Shown here: one piece after another, positions 1 to 9,637 of the stretch
Position numbering within the stretch: position 1 is the stretch's first letter
How the letters are laid out: each line of letters opens with the position of its first letter
Assembly: GCA_015494295.1 (NCBI GenBank)
Contig: WGBO01000018.1
Span: forward strand, 1-64,000
Origin: Gammaproteobacteria bacterium
Lineage (GTDB): Bacteria; Pseudomonadota; Gammaproteobacteria; DSM-19610
Length of the DNA: 64,000 bases
Reading direction: 5' to 3'
The notes under the pieces: generated by a model
Seen by the model: the letters and a program-made list of their open reading frames with translations, nothing else
Told to the model about the DNA's origin: nothing
Databases searched by the model: none
Program-made: the position numbers and the translations under genes

Positions 1-479
1 AGATTCACGTCGGCGACGAGATCGAGATCGTGGGTATCCGCGAGACCAGCAAGACGGTGTGCACCGGCGTTGAGATGTTCCGCAAGCTGCTGGACGAAGG
101 CGAGGCGGGCGACAACGTGGGCGTGCTGCTGCGCGGCACCAAGCGCGAGGAGGTCGAGCGCGGCCAGGTGCTGTGCGTGCCGGGTTCCATCACCCCGCAC
201 ACCCGCTTCGAGGCCGAAGTGTACGTGCTGAGCAAGGAAGAGGGTGGTCGTCACACCCCGTTCTTCGCCAACTACCGTCCGCAGTTCTACTTCCGTACCA
301 CCGACGTGACCGGTGCGGTCGAGCTGCCTGACGGCGTGGAGATGGTGATGCCGGGCGACAACGTGAAGATGACGGTGAGCCTGATCGCGCCGATCGCGAT
401 GGAAGAAGGTCTGCGTTTCGCCATCCGCGAAGGTGGCCGTACCGTTGGCGCCGGCGTGGTCGCGAAGGTTATCGAGTAA
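1..479 (+). CDS. tuf: Elongation factor Tu, C-terminal part (partial)
   Basis: EF-Tu is the GTPase that delivers aminoacyl-tRNA to the ribosomal A site. Only the last 158 residues are present: the gene enters from the left edge, with its frame starting at base 3, and stops with TAA at 477-479. The family is about 395 residues long, so the GTPase domain and most of domain 2 lie outside the window. The retained segment has diagnostic domain 2/3 motifs ([57 protein letters not shown]). Its place directly before rpsJ matches the str-S10 arrangement of many gammaproteobacteria. Identification is certain. Confidence 0.97.
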   Translation, partial: IHVGDEIEIVGIRETSKTVCTGVEMFRKLLDEGEAGDNVGVLLRGTKREEVERGQVLCVPGSITPHTRFEAEVYVLSKEEGGRHTPFFANYRPQFYFRTTDVTGAVELPDGVEMVMPGDNVKMTVSLIAPIAMEEGLRFAIREGGRTVGAGVVAKVIE

Positions 480-525
480 CTGACATTTTAATCGGGACGG
501 ATTGAATGCTGTCCCTGTTCTTTAG
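480..525 (+). promoter_or_regulatory. Hairpin and possible promoter between tuf and rpsJ
   Basis: Bases 494-500 (GGGACGG) pair with 509-515 (CTGTCCC) as a 7-bp RNA stem with one G-U wobble and an 8-nt loop, followed by the T-rich TGTTCTTT. It resembles a weak terminator or attenuator after tuf. The same segment also holds a possible sigma70 promoter for the S10 operon: CTGACA at 480-485 and TTGAAT at 502-507, 16-bp spacer. The two readings compete and neither is proven. Confidence 0.35.
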
Positions 526-533
526 AGGTTGAC

Positions 534-845
534 ATGGCAAATCAAAGAATTCGCATTCGGCTGAAGGCGTTCGATCATCGACTGATCGACCAGTCAGCGC
601 GTGAAATCGTCGAAACGGCGCGCCGTACCGGTGCCCAGGTGCGCGGCCCCATTCCGCTGCCGACCAAGAAGGAGCGGTTCACGATCCTGATTTCGCCGCA
701 CGTCAACAAGGACGCCCGTGATCAGTACGAGATTCGCACCCACAAGCGTCTGATGGACATTGTGGATCCCACAGACAAAACCGTTGATGCACTGATGAAG
801 CTGGACCTCGCGGCCGGCGTCGACGTGCAAATCAAACTGAACTGA
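534..845 (+). CDS. rpsJ: 30S ribosomal protein S10
   Basis: This 103-residue protein is the 30S head protein S10, which in E. coli also doubles as the antitermination factor NusE. The length equals the E. coli protein, and the N-terminus [15 protein letters not shown] and internal RTHKRLMDI are family signatures. The ATG is preceded by an AGAGG ribosome-binding site. It is the first gene of the S10 operon. In E. coli this operon is controlled by L4 acting on the leader; here only about 54 bases separate tuf from rpsJ, so an equally long leader cannot fit. Confidence 0.99.
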   Translation: MANQRIRIRLKAFDHRLIDQSAREIVETARRTGAQVRGPIPLPTKKERFTILISPHVNKDARDQYEIRTHKRLMDIVDPTDKTVDALMKLDLAAGVDVQIKLN

Positions 846-880
846 GGGCGCGGGCGTCAAGCTTTGCCGAGGAAACGAAA

Positions 881-1522
881 ATGGCAATCGGATTAATAGG
901 TAGAAAGGCTGGCATGACCCGCATCTTCACGGACGCGGGCGAATCCATCCCTGTTACGGTCATCGAGGTCGAGCCGAACCGTGTCACCCAGGTCAAGGGT
1001 CAGGACACCGACGGTTATCGCGCATACCAGGTCACCACCGGTTCGCGCCGGGCCTCGCGCGTGAACAAGGCGGCCGCCGGGCACTTTGCCAAGGCGGGGA
1101 CCGAAGCGGGCCGTGGCCTGTGGGAATTCCGCCTGGGTGACGGCGAGGGCGACGATATCGAAGTGGGCAAACAGCTCGGTGTCGACCTGTTTGAAGCCGG
1201 CCAGAAGGTCGACGTGGCGGGCACCACCATCGGTAAGGGTTTCGCCGGTGGCGTGAAGCGCCATAACTTCCACATGCAGGACGCCACGCACGGCAACTCG
1301 CTGTCGCATCGCGCACCGGGTTCCATCGGCCAGTGTCAGACACCGGGCCGCGTGTTCAAGGGCAAGCGCATGGCCGGCCACATGGGTAATGTGCGCCGCA
1401 CCCAGCAGAACCTGGAAATCGTCCGCGTCGACGCGGAACGCAATCTGTTACTGGTCAAGGGCTCGCTGCCGGGCTCGCGCGGTGGCGACGTGATCGTCAC
1501 GCCCGCGGTCAAGGCGCGCTAG
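881..1522 (+). CDS. rplC: 50S ribosomal protein L3
   Basis: L3 is an early-assembly 23S rRNA-binding protein whose long loop reaches towards the peptidyl transferase centre. The product is 213 residues (E. coli 209) and starts [13 protein letters not shown]. The loop region holds the conserved [15 protein letters not shown] and MAGHMGN segments; the glutamine of the GSIGQ motif is the residue N5-methylated by PrmB in E. coli. The start has a GAGGA ribosome-binding site. It lies in S10 operon order between rpsJ and rplD. Confidence 0.99.
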   Translation: MAIGLIGRKAGMTRIFTDAGESIPVTVIEVEPNRVTQVKGQDTDGYRAYQVTTGSRRASRVNKAAAGHFAKAGTEAGRGLWEFRLGDGEGDDIEVGKQLGVDLFEAGQKVDVAGTTIGKGFAGGVKRHNFHMQDATHGNSLSHRAPGSIGQCQTPGRVFKGKRMAGHMGNVRRTQQNLEIVRVDAERNLLLVKGSLPGSRGGDVIVTPAVKAR

Positions 1523-1533
1523 AGGGGTCGGAC

Positions 1534-2136
1534 ATGAATATCAATATGCATGGTGGTTCGAGCCTGGACGTTGCCGACGCGGTATTTGGACAGGAATTCA
1601 ACGAGACGCTGGTTCACCAGGTCGTGGTCGCCTACATGGCTGGCGCGCGCGCCGGCACCCACGCGCAGAAGAATCGTTCCGCGGTTCGCGGCGGCGGCGC
1701 CAAGCCGTGGCGACAAAAGGGGACAGGGCGCGCGCGTGCTGGTACAATCCGCAGCCCGCTATGGAGAGGCGGTGGCAAAACCTTTGCGGCGACCACGCGC
1801 GATTACTCGCAGAAAGTCAACAAGAAGGCCTATCGTTCGGCCATCCGCTCCATCCTTTCCGAGCTGGTGCGGCAGGACCGTCTGGTGGTGGTCGACGCTT
1901 TCGGTGTCGACAGCCCGAAGACAAAGGAACTGCTGGGCAAGCTGAGGGAGATGGAGCTCGACCGAGTGTTGATCGTTCACGACGATCCGGACGAGAACCT
2001 GTACCTGGCTGCGCGTAACCTGCCGAACGTCGATGTCGTCGATTCGACCATCACCGACCCGGTCAGCCTGATCGGTTTCGACAAGGTGCTGATGACCGTC
2101 GCCGCGCTGAAACAGTTTGAGGAGAGGCTCGCATGA
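1534..2136 (+). CDS. rplD: 50S ribosomal protein L4
   Basis: L4 binds 23S rRNA and lines the peptide exit tunnel through its extended loop. In E. coli it is also the autogenous repressor of the S10 operon. The 200-residue product matches the family (E. coli 201). The tunnel loop is recognisable by the basic stretch [20 protein letters not shown]. An AGAGGGG ribosome-binding site precedes the ATG. The stop codon overlaps the rplW start as ATGA, so translation of the two is probably coupled. Confidence 0.99.
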   Translation: MNINMHGGSSLDVADAVFGQEFNETLVHQVVVAYMAGARAGTHAQKNRSAVRGGGAKPWRQKGTGRARAGTIRSPLWRGGGKTFAATTRDYSQKVNKKAYRSAIRSILSELVRQDRLVVVDAFGVDSPKTKELLGKLREMELDRVLIVHDDPDENLYLAARNLPNVDVVDSTITDPVSLIGFDKVLMTVAALKQFEERLA

Positions 2137-2429
2137 ACGACGAGCGTTTGAGCAAGATTCTGGTGGGTCCGGTGGTGTCTGAAAAGAGCACCCGCGCGGC
2201 CGACCTGAACCGTCAGTATGTCTTCAAGGTGCTGCGCGATGCCAGCAAGCCTGAAGTCCGCAAGGCGGTGGAAAAAATGTTTGACGTCAAGGTGAACAGT
2301 GTTCAGCTCCTTAACGTCAAGGGCAAGGTAAAACGCTTCGGGCAGTCTGCCGGGCGCCGTTCCGACTGGAAGAAGGCGTACGTGACCCTGGCCGAAGGTT
2401 CCGACATCGATTTCGCGAGCGCAGAATAA
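2133..2429 (+). CDS. rplW: 50S ribosomal protein L23
   Basis: L23 sits at the tunnel exit and docks trigger factor and SRP. The 98-residue product has the expected length (E. coli 100) and the signature [13 protein letters not shown] near the N-terminus. Its ATG overlaps the rplD stop by 4 bases, and its TAA shares one base with the rplB start (TAATG). The overlaps show a compact, translationally coupled S10 operon. Confidence 0.99.
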   Translation: MNDERLSKILVGPVVSEKSTRAADLNRQYVFKVLRDASKPEVRKAVEKMFDVKVNSVQLLNVKGKVKRFGQSAGRRSDWKKAYVTLAEGSDIDFASAE

Positions 2430-3256
2430 TGGCTATCGTCAAGTCCAAACCGACATCACCCGGACGCCGTTTCGTCGTCAAGGTTGTCGAGCGCGAGTTG
2501 CACAAGGGTGATCCCTGGGCGCCACTGCTCGAAAAGAAGACCAAGACCGGCGGCCGTAACAACAAGGGCCGTATTACCACCCGCCACCGCGGCGGCGGTC
2601 ATCGTCAGCGCTATCGTGTCATCGATTTCAAGCGCAACAAGGACGGTGTGCCGGGTCGCGTCGAGCGCCTGGAATACGACCCGAACCGCAGCGCGCACAT
2701 TGCGCTGGTGCTGTACGCCGACGGCGAGCGTCGCTACATCCTGGCGCCCAAGGGCGTGTACGCCGGCGCCGAGATCCACAGCGGTATCGATGCGCCGATC
2801 AAGCCGGGCAGCGCGCTGCCCCTGCGCAACATCCCGCTGGGTACCGTGGTGCACAACGTCGAGATGAAACCCGGCAAGGGCGGCCAGATTGCCCGCAGCG
2901 CCGGCGCCGGCGTCCAGTTGGTAGCGCGTGAAGGTCAGCATGCCACCCTGCGGCTGCGTTCCGGCGAGATGCGCAAGGTGCCGGTTGATTGCCGCGCCAC
3001 CATCGGCGAGGTCGGCAATGCCGAGCACAACCTGCGTTCCCTGGGCAAGGCGGGCGCCACCCGCTGGCGCGGTATTCGACCGACGGTGCGTGGTGTCGCC
3101 ATGAACCCGGTCGATCACCCGCACGGTGGTGGTGAGGGCCGTACCTCCGGTGGTCGTCACCCGGTAAGCCCCTGGGGCATGCCGACCAAGGGTTACAAGA
3201 CCCGCAAAAACAAGCGCACGGACAACATGATCGTCCGCCGTCGCAACCAGAAGTAA
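2429..3256 (+). CDS. rplB: 50S ribosomal protein L2
   Basis: L2 is a core 23S rRNA protein needed for subunit association and peptidyl transferase activity. The 275-residue sequence matches E. coli (273). It has the conserved C-terminal [14 protein letters not shown] motif, which contains the functionally important histidine, followed by a basic tail. It begins on the shared base of the rplW stop codon. No unusual features were seen. Confidence 0.99.
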   Translation: MAIVKSKPTSPGRRFVVKVVERELHKGDPWAPLLEKKTKTGGRNNKGRITTRHRGGGHRQRYRVIDFKRNKDGVPGRVERLEYDPNRSAHIALVLYADGERRYILAPKGVYAGAEIHSGIDAPIKPGSALPLRNIPLGTVVHNVEMKPGKGGQIARSAGAGVQLVAREGQHATLRLRSGEMRKVPVDCRATIGEVGNAEHNLRSLGKAGATRWRGIRPTVRGVAMNPVDHPHGGGEGRTSGGRHPVSPWGMPTKGYKTRKNKRTDNMIVRRRNQK

Positions 3257-3274
3257 CGACAGAGGTTAGATACA

Positions 3275-3547
3275 GTGCCACGTTCCGTCAAAAAAGGACC
3301 TTTCATCGACCTTCATCTCATGAAGAAGGTCGACGAAGCAGTGAGCAGCAATAGCCGCAAGCCGATCAAGACCTGGTCGCGCCGTTCCATGGTGTTGCCC
3401 GATATGGTTGGTCTGACCATCGCTGTACACAATGGCCGCCAGCATGTGCCGATCCTGATCAACGAGAACATGGTCGGCCACAAGTTGGGTGAGTTCGCCG
3501 TCACGCGTACCTTCCGGGGTCACGCCGCGGACAAGAAGTCCAGATAA
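3275..3547 (+). CDS. rpsS: 30S ribosomal protein S19
   Basis: S19 is a head protein of the small subunit that contacts A- and P-site tRNAs and S13. The product is 90 residues (E. coli 92) and starts [11 protein letters not shown]. The start codon is GTG at 3275, chosen because the mature sequence aligns from its first residue and an AGAGG ribosome-binding site lies upstream. Conserved TWSRRS and GHKLGEFA(V)TR(T)F motifs are present. Confidence 0.99.
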   Translation: MPRSVKKGPFIDLHLMKKVDEAVSSNSRKPIKTWSRRSMVLPDMVGLTIAVHNGRQHVPILINENMVGHKLGEFAVTRTFRGHAADKKSR

Positions 3548-3558
3548 GGGTAGAGATT

Positions 3559-3891
3559 ATGCAAGCGTCTGCAAAACTGAGTCACGCGCGCATCTCGGCG
3601 CAGAAAGCCCGCCTGGTCGCCGACCAGGTTCGTGGTCTGCCTGTCGAGAAGGCGCTTGAAGTGCTGACTTTCAGCAAGAAGAAAGCGGCCCACCTGGTAC
3701 GCAAGGTGCTCGAATCGGCGATTGCCAACGCCGAGCACAACGAGGGTGCGGACGTGGACGAACTGAAGATTTCCGAGATTTGTGTGAATGAAGGTCCGAC
3801 CTTCAAGCGCTGGAACGCTCGTGCCAAGGGCCGTGCCAACCAGATTCTGAAACGCACGAGTCATATCCAGATTACTGTTGCAGAACAGTAG
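3559..3891 (+). CDS. rplV: 50S ribosomal protein L22
   Basis: L22 contacts all six 23S rRNA domains, and its beta-hairpin lines the exit tunnel at the macrolide-sensitive constriction. The 110-residue product equals the E. coli length. It carries [15 protein letters not shown] near the N-terminus and the hairpin segment [15 protein letters not shown]. Ordinary S10 operon gene. Confidence 0.99.
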   Translation: MQASAKLSHARISAQKARLVADQVRGLPVEKALEVLTFSKKKAAHLVRKVLESAIANAEHNEGADVDELKISEICVNEGPTFKRWNARAKGRANQILKRTSHIQITVAEQ

Positions 3892-3916
3892 TCCCGAGTA
3901 GAGAAGAGAGTACGGC

Positions 3917-4600
3917 ATGGGCCAGAAAGTACATCCAATAGGTATTCGCCTCGGCATCGTCAAGGACTGGACGTCGAAGTGGTATGCGGATTCGCAAAAT
4001 TACGCGGATTTCCTCAACCTCGACATCGAGGTGCGGGACTTCATCAAGCAGAAGCTGAAGCACGCGTCCGTCAGCCGCATCCAGATCGAGCGCCCGGCGA
4101 ACAACGCGATCATCACCGTTCACACCGCCCGTCCGGGTATCGTGATCGGCAAGAAGGGCGAAGACATCGAAAAGCTTCGTGCCGAGATCTCGCGGAAAAT
4201 GGGGATGCCGGTTCATGTCAACATCGAAGAGATTCGCAAGCCCGAGATCGAGGCCCAGCTGGTGGCAGAGAGTGTCGCGCAGCAGCTCGAGCGCCGCATC
4301 ATGTTCCGCCGCGCCATGAAGCGCGCGGTCGGCAATGCCATGCGCCTGGGTGCCGAAGGCATCAAGATCATGGTTGCCGGTCGCCTGAACGGCGCGGAGA
4401 TCGCGCGTACCGAGTGGTACCGCGAAGGGCGCGTTCCGCTGCACACGCTGCGCGCCGACATTGATTACGGTGTGACCCGCGCCAACACCACCTATGGTGT
4501 AATCGGCGTCAAGGTCTGGGTGTTCAAGGGCGAGATCCTTGATCGCGATGAGCAGAACGTTGAGCCCGAGCCGGCCAAGAAAGCGGCCGCTGGCAAATAA
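3917..4600 (+). CDS. rpsC: 30S ribosomal protein S3
   Basis: S3 forms part of the mRNA entry channel and has mRNA helicase activity together with S4 and S5. The 227-residue product (E. coli 233) starts [13 protein letters not shown]. It has the KH-domain GxxG-type segment ([10 protein letters not shown]) and the C-terminal [20 protein letters not shown] motif seen here as [18 protein letters not shown]. The C-terminal tail is lysine/alanine rich. Confidence 0.99.
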   Translation: MGQKVHPIGIRLGIVKDWTSKWYADSQNYADFLNLDIEVRDFIKQKLKHASVSRIQIERPANNAIITVHTARPGIVIGKKGEDIEKLRAEISRKMGMPVHVNIEEIRKPEIEAQLVAESVAQQLERRIMFRRAMKRAVGNAMRLGAEGIKIMVAGRLNGAEIARTEWYREGRVPLHTLRADIDYGVTRANTTYGVIGVKVWVFKGEILDRDEQNVEPEPAKKAAAGK

Positions 4601-4615
4601 GGGAGTCGCGAAAAA

Positions 4616-5029
4616 ATGTTACAGCCCAAGAGAACCAAATTCCGCAAGCAGCAGAAAGGCCGCAACCGTGGTCTGGCGCTGAGCGGCAACAAGTGCAGCT
4701 TCGGCGAGTTCGCCCTCAAGGCAACTACGCGCGGCCAGATCACCGCGCGCCAGATCGAGGCCGCGCGTCGTGCCATTACCCGTCACGTCAAGCGTGGTGG
4801 CAAGCTGTGGATCCGCGTGTTCCCGGACGTGCCGATCACCAAGAAGCCCATCGAGGTTCGGCAGGGCAAGGGCAAGGGTAACGTGGAGTACTGGGTGGCC
4901 AAGATCCAGCCCGGTCGTGTGCTCTATGAAATGGAAGGTGTGCCGGAAGAGCTGGCCCGCGAAGCGTTCAAGCTCGCCGCTGCGAAGCTGCCGGTGCGCA
5001 CCACCTTTATCAACCGGACGGTGATGTGA
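4616..5029 (+). CDS. rplP: 50S ribosomal protein L16
   Basis: L16 helps organise the A site and peptidyl transferase centre. The product is 137 residues (E. coli 136) and begins [16 protein letters not shown]. The conserved motif [13 protein letters not shown] and the internal [11 protein letters not shown] are present. The stop codon TGA shares a base with the following ATG (TGATG), which couples it to rpmC. Confidence 0.99.
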   Translation: MLQPKRTKFRKQQKGRNRGLALSGNKCSFGEFALKATTRGQITARQIEAARRAITRHVKRGGKLWIRVFPDVPITKKPIEVRQGKGKGNVEYWVAKIQPGRVLYEMEGVPEELAREAFKLAAAKLPVRTTFINRTVM

Positions 5030-5232
5030 TGAACGCCAACGAACTTCGAGCGAAATCTGTCGACGAGCTGAAGCTCGAGCTGGACGGGCTGCTGCGCGAG
5101 CAGTTCAACCTGCGCATGCAGAAGGGTACCGGCCAGCTCACGCGGCCCGACCAGGTGAAGAAAGTGCGCCGCAACATTGCGCGCATCAAGACTGTGATGA
5201 ACGAAAAGGCCAGGGCGGGTGACGCGGCATGA
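5029..5232 (+). CDS. rpmC: 50S ribosomal protein L29
   Basis: L29 sits beside L23 at the tunnel exit. The product is 67 residues from the ATG at 5029, which overlaps the rplP stop by one base. A GTG three bases upstream would add one residue but is less likely. The helical hairpin signature ([13 protein letters not shown], then [16 protein letters not shown]) is clear. Its stop overlaps the rpsQ start as ATGA. Confidence 0.97.
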   Translation: MNANELRAKSVDELKLELDGLLREQFNLRMQKGTGQLTRPDQVKKVRRNIARIKTVMNEKARAGDAA

Positions 5233-5492
5233 GTGAAGAAAAGAAGACAATCCGTACGCTGACCGGCCTGGTTGTCAGCGACAAGATGGACAAGAGCGCC
5301 GTCGTCAAGGTCGAGCGCAAGGTGCGCCACCCGCTGTACGGCAAGTACATCCGTCGTTCCACCAGGCTGCACATTCATGACGAGAACAATGAATGTCGCG
5401 CGGGTGACACGGTGTCCATCAGGGAATGCCGGCCGCTGTCCAAGACCAAGTCCTGGACGCTGGTTGAAATCGTCGATCGGCCCGCTGGCTGA
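5229..5492 (+). CDS. rpsQ: 30S ribosomal protein S17
   Basis: S17 is an OB-fold primary 16S rRNA-binding protein. The 87-residue product (E. coli 84) has the family motif [20 protein letters not shown] and the later [12 protein letters not shown]. It is the last gene of the classical S10 operon. The 36-base gap to rplN is where E. coli has the spc promoter; no convincing promoter hexamers were found here. Confidence 0.99.
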   Translation: MSEEKKTIRTLTGLVVSDKMDKSAVVKVERKVRHPLYGKYIRRSTRLHIHDENNECRAGDTVSIRECRPLSKTKSWTLVEIVDRPAG

Positions 5493-5528
5493 TCGAGTCA
5501 AAAAGAATTGCTTGAACGGGGTTAAGTC

Positions 5529-5897
5529 ATGATCCAGATGCAGACCAAATTGGATGTCGCTGACAACAGCGGCGCCCGCCGCCTCCAGTGCATCAAGGTG
5601 CTGGGCGGCTCGCACCGTCGTTACGCCGGTATCGGCGACATCATCAAGGTGAGCGTGAAAGAGGCGATCCCCCGCGGCAAGGTCAAGAAGGGTGAGGTTT
5701 ACAACGCGGTCGTGGTGCGTACCGCCAAGGGTGTGCGTCGTCCGGACGGTTCGCTGATCCGCTTCGACGGCAACGCCGCGGTGCTGCTGAACGCCAAGCT
5801 GGAGCCGATCGGTACCCGCATCTTTGGCCCGGTTACGCGCGAACTGCGTAGTGAGCGGTTTATGAAGATTATTTCGCTTGCACCGGAAGTGCTGTAG
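5529..5897 (+). CDS. rplN: 50S ribosomal protein L14
   Basis: L14 lies at the subunit interface and contacts 16S rRNA (bridge B8). The product is 122 residues (E. coli 123) and starts [26 protein letters not shown], a near-invariant N-terminus. It is the first gene of the spc operon arrangement. Ordinary member of the family. Confidence 0.99.
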   Translation: MIQMQTKLDVADNSGARRLQCIKVLGGSHRRYAGIGDIIKVSVKEAIPRGKVKKGEVYNAVVVRTAKGVRRPDGSLIRFDGNAAVLLNAKLEPIGTRIFGPVTRELRSERFMKIISLAPEVL

Positions 5898-5912
5898 GCG
5901 GGAGTCAGGATT

Positions 5913-6233
5913 ATGCGCAAGATACGAAAAGGCGACGACGTCGTCGTGATGGTTGGCAAGGACAACGGCAAGCGCGGCAAGGTGCTCAAGGTGCTGCCCG
6001 ACGTCGACAAGGTGATTGTCGAAAACGTCAATATCGTGAAAAAGCACACCAAGCCGAATCCCCAGGCGGGTGTTGCCGGCGGCATTGTCGAGAAGGAAAT
6101 GCCGATCCACGTGTCCAACGTCATGTTGTACAACCCGCAGACCAAGAAGGGTGACCGCGTGGGCTTCCGTGTTCTGGAAGACGGTCGCAAGGTCCGTGTT
6201 TTCAAGTCCAACGACGAAGTCGTGGACGTCTGA
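5913..6233 (+). CDS. rplX: 50S ribosomal protein L24
   Basis: L24 initiates 50S assembly. The 106-residue product (E. coli 104) has the KOW motif near residues 5-25 ([21 protein letters not shown]) and the conserved [12 protein letters not shown] segment. Normal spc-operon position between rplN and rplE. Confidence 0.99.
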   Translation: MRKIRKGDDVVVMVGKDNGKRGKVLKVLPDVDKVIVENVNIVKKHTKPNPQAGVAGGIVEKEMPIHVSNVMLYNPQTKKGDRVGFRVLEDGRKVRVFKSNDEVVDV

Positions 6234-6249
6234 GAGTGAGTAGCTGAAG

Positions 6250-6789
6250 ATGGCCAGGTTGCAAAAACAGTATCACGACGAAGTTATCGGCAAGCTCCAG
6301 GAGCAGTTCGGTTACAAGAACGTGATGGAAGTGCCGCGTATCACCAAGATCACCCTGAACATGGGTGTTGGCGAGGCGCTGGGCGATCGTAAGGTGATGG
6401 AGCACGCGCTCTCCGATATGGAGAAGATCGCGGGCCAGAAGGCGATTGTGCGCAACGCGCGCAAGTCCGTTGCCGGCTTCAAGGTGCGCGAGGGCTGGCC
6501 CATCGGCTGCAAGGTCACGCTGCGCCGCGAACGCATGTACGAGTTCCTGGACCGCCTGATCTCGATCGCGATCCCGCGTATCCGCGACTTCCGCGGCCTG
6601 AGCCCCAAGTCCTTCGACGGGCGCGGCAACTACAACATGGGTGTCCGCGAACAGATCATCTTCCCGGAAGTGGACTACGACAAGATTGATGCGCTGCGTG
6701 GTATGGACATCAACATCACCACCACCGCCAAAACAGACGAGGAAGGTCGCGCCCTGCTGGCCGCGTTCAACTTCCCGTTCAGGAACTGA
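6250..6789 (+). CDS. rplE: 50S ribosomal protein L5
   Basis: L5 binds 5S rRNA and forms the central protuberance, touching P-site tRNA. The 179-residue product equals the E. coli length. Conserved segments include [36 protein letters not shown] and [19 protein letters not shown]. No anomaly. Confidence 0.99.
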   Translation: MARLQKQYHDEVIGKLQEQFGYKNVMEVPRITKITLNMGVGEALGDRKVMEHALSDMEKIAGQKAIVRNARKSVAGFKVREGWPIGCKVTLRRERMYEFLDRLISIAIPRIRDFRGLSPKSFDGRGNYNMGVREQIIFPEVDYDKIDALRGMDINITTTAKTDEEGRALLAAFNFPFRN

Positions 6790-6801
6790 GGAAAAGGCAC
6801 C

Positions 6802-7107
6802 ATGGCCAAACAATCCATGATCCAGCGCGAAATCAAGCGCGCCAAGACGGTCAAGAAATACGCGGCAAAGCGCGCGGCGCTGAAAGCGATCATCGCCGAC
6901 GCCAGCAAGTCGGACGAAGAGCGCTACGAGGCGCAGTTGAAATTGCAGGCACTGCCCCGCAACGCCAGCCCCTGCCGCCAGCGCAACCGCTGCCGCATTA
7001 CCGGCCGTCCGCACGGCTACTACCGTAAATTCGGTCTCTCGCGCAACAAGCTGCGCGAGCACGCCATGCAGGGCGACGTGCCCGGCCTGGTCAAGGCCAG
7101 CTGGTAA
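6802..7107 (+). CDS. rpsN: 30S ribosomal protein S14 (zinc-free long form)
   Basis: S14 is a head protein near the A site. At 101 residues it is the long, non-zinc form typical of gammaproteobacteria. The C-terminal half reads [25 protein letters not shown]; only scattered cysteines remain, not the CxxC pairs of the zinc form. It contrasts with the zinc-type S4 and L36 encoded downstream. Confidence 0.99.
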   Translation: MAKQSMIQREIKRAKTVKKYAAKRAALKAIIADASKSDEERYEAQLKLQALPRNASPCRQRNRCRITGRPHGYYRKFGLSRNKLREHAMQGDVPGLVKASW

Positions 7108-7139
7108 CAGCGCAGAATTCAGACAGAGGTACGCAGATT

Positions 7140-7532
7140 ATGATGACAGATCCTATCGCCGACATGCTGACCCGCATTCGCAACGGCCAGCGCGCGGGCA
7201 AGGTATCGGTGTCAATGCCTTCTTCGAAGCTCAAGCAGTCGATTGCTCAGGTGCTCAAGGACGAGGGTTACATCGCTGATTTCAGTGTCCAGGACGAAGA
7301 CGGCAAGCCGTCCCTGAACGTTTCGCTCAAGTACTACGAGGGCCAGCCGGTCATCGACACCCTCAAGCGCGTGAGTCGTCCGGGTCTGCGCATCTACAAG
7401 GCCACCGACGAGTTGCCGAAGGTCATGGGCGGCCTGGGTGTGGCCATCGTGTCGACCTCCAAGGGTGTGATGAGCGATCGCGCCGCGCGCGCCGCCGGTG
7501 AAGGCGGCGAAGTGCTGTGTTACGTATCTTGA
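7140..7532 (+). CDS. rpsH: 30S ribosomal protein S8
   Basis: S8 binds the central domain of 16S rRNA and, in E. coli, represses the spc operon by binding near rplE. The product is 130 residues if translation starts at the first of two consecutive ATGs (7140 and 7143); the second is equally possible. The N-terminus [14 protein letters not shown] and C-terminal [23 protein letters not shown] are diagnostic. Confidence 0.98.
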   Translation: MMTDPIADMLTRIRNGQRAGKVSVSMPSSKLKQSIAQVLKDEGYIADFSVQDEDGKPSLNVSLKYYEGQPVIDTLKRVSRPGLRIYKATDELPKVMGGLGVAIVSTSKGVMSDRAARAAGEGGEVLCYVS

Positions 7533-7545
7533 TGAGTAGATAACC

Positions 7546-8079
7546 ATGTCCAGAGTAGCAAAGAATCCGGTCCAGGTACCGAAGGGCGTCGAAGTCACCA
7601 TCAGCGGCCAGGCTGTGACCGTGAAGGGCAGCAAGGGCACGCTGGAGCATGAAATCCACAGCGCCGTGAAAGTCGAGCAGAGCGACAACGTGCTGACGTT
7701 TGCGCCGAAGGACGGTTCCAAGTCGGCCATGGCGCTGGCGGGCACCACCCGCGCGCTGCTGAACAACATGGTGATTGGCGTCACCGAGGGTTTCGAGAAG
7801 AAACTGCAACTGGTCGGCGTTGGTTACCGCGCCCAGGCGCAGGGCCAGAAGCTCAACCTGACGCTCGGTTTTTCGCACCCGATCGACTACCCGGTGCCGG
7901 AAGGCGTGAGTGTCGAGACGCCAAGCCAGACCGAGGTGGTGGTCAAGGGCATGGACAAGCAGAAGGTCGGGCAGGTGGCCGCGGAGATCCGCGCCTATCG
8001 TCCGCCGGAACCCTACAAGGGCAAGGGCGTGAAGTACGCCGATGAAGTCATTGTGCGTAAGGAAGCCAAGAAGAAATAG
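7546..8079 (+). CDS. rplF: 50S ribosomal protein L6
   Basis: L6 binds domain VI of 23S rRNA near the factor-binding site. The product has 177 residues (E. coli 177) and two repeated alpha/beta domains. It starts [16 protein letters not shown] and ends with the signature [19 protein letters not shown]. Normal operon member. Confidence 0.99.
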   Translation: MSRVAKNPVQVPKGVEVTISGQAVTVKGSKGTLEHEIHSAVKVEQSDNVLTFAPKDGSKSAMALAGTTRALLNNMVIGVTEGFEKKLQLVGVGYRAQAQGQKLNLTLGFSHPIDYPVPEGVSVETPSQTEVVVKGMDKQKVGQVAAEIRAYRPPEPYKGKGVKYADEVIVRKEAKKK

Positions 8080-8085
8080 TTGAAT

Positions 8086-8105
8086 GGGGCGGCAAGGCCG
8101 GCCCC
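8086..8105 (+). promoter_or_regulatory. Stem-loop between rplF and rplR
   Basis: GGGGCGGC, a 3-nt AAG loop, and GCC-G-GCCCC form an 8-bp stem with a single bulged G in the short rplF-rplR gap. No T-run follows, so it is not an intrinsic terminator. It may affect mRNA stability or coupling within the spc operon. Confidence 0.35.
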
Positions 8106-8128
8106 GTAATGTATTCGAAGGTATCAGC

Positions 8129-8482
8129 ATGGATAAAAAAGCATCACGACAGCGGCGCGCTCGCAAGACCCGCGCCAAGATTCGCGAACTGGGTCGGCCG
8201 CGTCTGTGTATCCACCGCACCCCGCGCCATATTTACGCACAGGTGATCGATGGCAGCGGCGACAAGGTGATCGTCTGCGCATCGACCCTGGACAAGGAGC
8301 TGCGCAAGGATATGAAGGGCACCGGTAACATCGAGGCTGCCGTCGCGATCGGGAAGGCCGTGGCGGAACGCGCCAGGGCTGCTGGTATCAACGCGGTCGC
8401 GTTCGACCGTTCCGGTTTCAAATATCACGGCCGTGTGAAGGCGCTGGCGGATGCCGCGCGTGAAAGCGGTCTGGAATTCTAG
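8129..8482 (+). CDS. rplR: 50S ribosomal protein L18
   Basis: L18 binds 5S rRNA in the central protuberance. The ATG at 8129 gives 117 residues, exactly the E. coli length, beginning [13 protein letters not shown]. An in-frame start at 8084 would add 15 residues with no family support and would run across the upstream hairpin. C-terminal motif [23 protein letters not shown] is typical. Confidence 0.98.
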   Translation: MDKKASRQRRARKTRAKIRELGRPRLCIHRTPRHIYAQVIDGSGDKVIVCASTLDKELRKDMKGTGNIEAAVAIGKAVAERARAAGINAVAFDRSGFKYHGRVKALADAARESGLEF

Positions 8483-8496
8483 GTTAAGGGTGCACT

Positions 8497-9003
8497 ATGG
8501 CGAATGTCGATAACCAGGCAAACTCGGACGGTCTGCACGAAAAGCTGATCGGAATCAATCGTGTTGCCAAGGTGGTAAAGGGTGGCCGTCAATTCGGCTT
8601 TGCGGCGCTGACGGTGGTCGGCGACGGCGAGGGCCGGGTCGGTTTTGGTCGGGGCAAGGCGCGCGAAGTGCCGGTCGCGATCCAGAAGGCGATGGAGAAT
8701 GCCCGCAAGAACATGCGCAAGGTGGCGCTCAAGGACGGCACGCTGCAGTACCCCATCACCGCGACTTTCGGCGCGGCCAAGGTCTACATGCAGCCGGCTT
8801 CCGAAGGTACGGGCATCATCGCCGGCGGCGCCATGCGTGCGGTCTTCGAGGTGGTCGGCGTTCGCGACGTGCTCGCCAAGTGCATCGGCACCAACAACCC
8901 GATCAACGTCGTGCGTGCAACCATGAAGGGTCTCACCGACATGAGTTCGCCGGAAATGGTCGCCGCCAAGCGCGGTAAAAAGGTCGAAGAGATCCTGGGG
9001 TAA
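8497..9003 (+). CDS. rpsE: 30S ribosomal protein S5
   Basis: S5 lines the mRNA entry channel and contributes to decoding accuracy. The 168-residue product (E. coli 167) contains the double-stranded RNA-binding-like N-domain ([28 protein letters not shown]) and the conserved [19 protein letters not shown] segment. Ordinary spc-operon gene. Confidence 0.99.
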   Translation: MANVDNQANSDGLHEKLIGINRVAKVVKGGRQFGFAALTVVGDGEGRVGFGRGKAREVPVAIQKAMENARKNMRKVALKDGTLQYPITATFGAAKVYMQPASEGTGIIAGGAMRAVFEVVGVRDVLAKCIGTNNPINVVRATMKGLTDMSSPEMVAAKRGKKVEEILG

Positions 9004-9010
9004 GCAAGCC

Positions 9011-9196
9011 ATGGCAGACAAGAAATTGAAGGTGACTCTGCTGAAGAGCACCAACGGACGACTGAAATCGCACAAGGCGTGCGTGGCCGGGCTCGGCCTG
9101 CGCCGCATCCGCCATTCGGTCGAAGTGATTGATACGCCGGAAAATCGCGGCATGATCAACAAGGTTTCGTACCTGTTGCAGGTAGAGGAAGTCTGA
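9011..9196 (+). CDS. rpmD: 50S ribosomal protein L30
   Basis: Small 23S rRNA-binding protein, 61 residues (E. coli 59). The signature [25 protein letters not shown] occupies the middle. It sits between rpsE and rplO with 1-7 bp gaps, as usual in the spc operon. Confidence 0.98.
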   Translation: MADKKLKVTLLKSTNGRLKSHKACVAGLGLRRIRHSVEVIDTPENRGMINKVSYLLQVEEV

Positions 9197-9197
9197 T

Positions 9198-9632
9198 ATG
9201 CGCCTCAATACACTCAAGCCCGCTCCGGGCAGCCGTCCCGAAGGCAAGCGCGTCGGTCGTGGTATCGGCAGCGGCCTGGGCAAGACCGGCGGCCGCGGCC
9301 ACAAGGGCCAGAAGTCACGTTCCGGCGGTTTCCACAAGGTCGGTTTCGAGGGCGGCCAGATGCCCCTGCAGCGGCGTCTGCCCAAGGTCGGTTTCACCTC
9401 GCGCAAGTCGCTGGTGACCGAGGAAGTGCGCCTGCACGAACTGGCGCGCGTCGCCAACGGCGAGGTCGACCTGGCCTCCCTGAAGGCCGCCGGCGTGCTG
9501 CGCCAGGCGACCCTGTACGCCAAGATCATCGCCTCCGGTGAAATCAATACCGCCGTGACCGTCCGTGGCCTGCGGGTGACCAAGGGTGCCCGCGCTGCCA
9601 TCGAGGCAGCCGGCGGCAAGGTCGAGGATTAA
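9198..9632 (+). CDS. rplO: 50S ribosomal protein L15
   Basis: L15 is a late-assembly 23S rRNA protein. The product is 144 residues (E. coli 144), starting [22 protein letters not shown]. The glycine-rich N-terminal region ([20 protein letters not shown]) is diagnostic. It precedes secY by 5 bases. Confidence 0.99.
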   Translation: MRLNTLKPAPGSRPEGKRVGRGIGSGLGKTGGRGHKGQKSRSGGFHKVGFEGGQMPLQRRLPKVGFTSRKSLVTEEVRLHELARVANGEVDLASLKAAGVLRQATLYAKIIASGEINTAVTVRGLRVTKGARAAIEAAGGKVED

Positions 9633-9637
9633 TCCGG

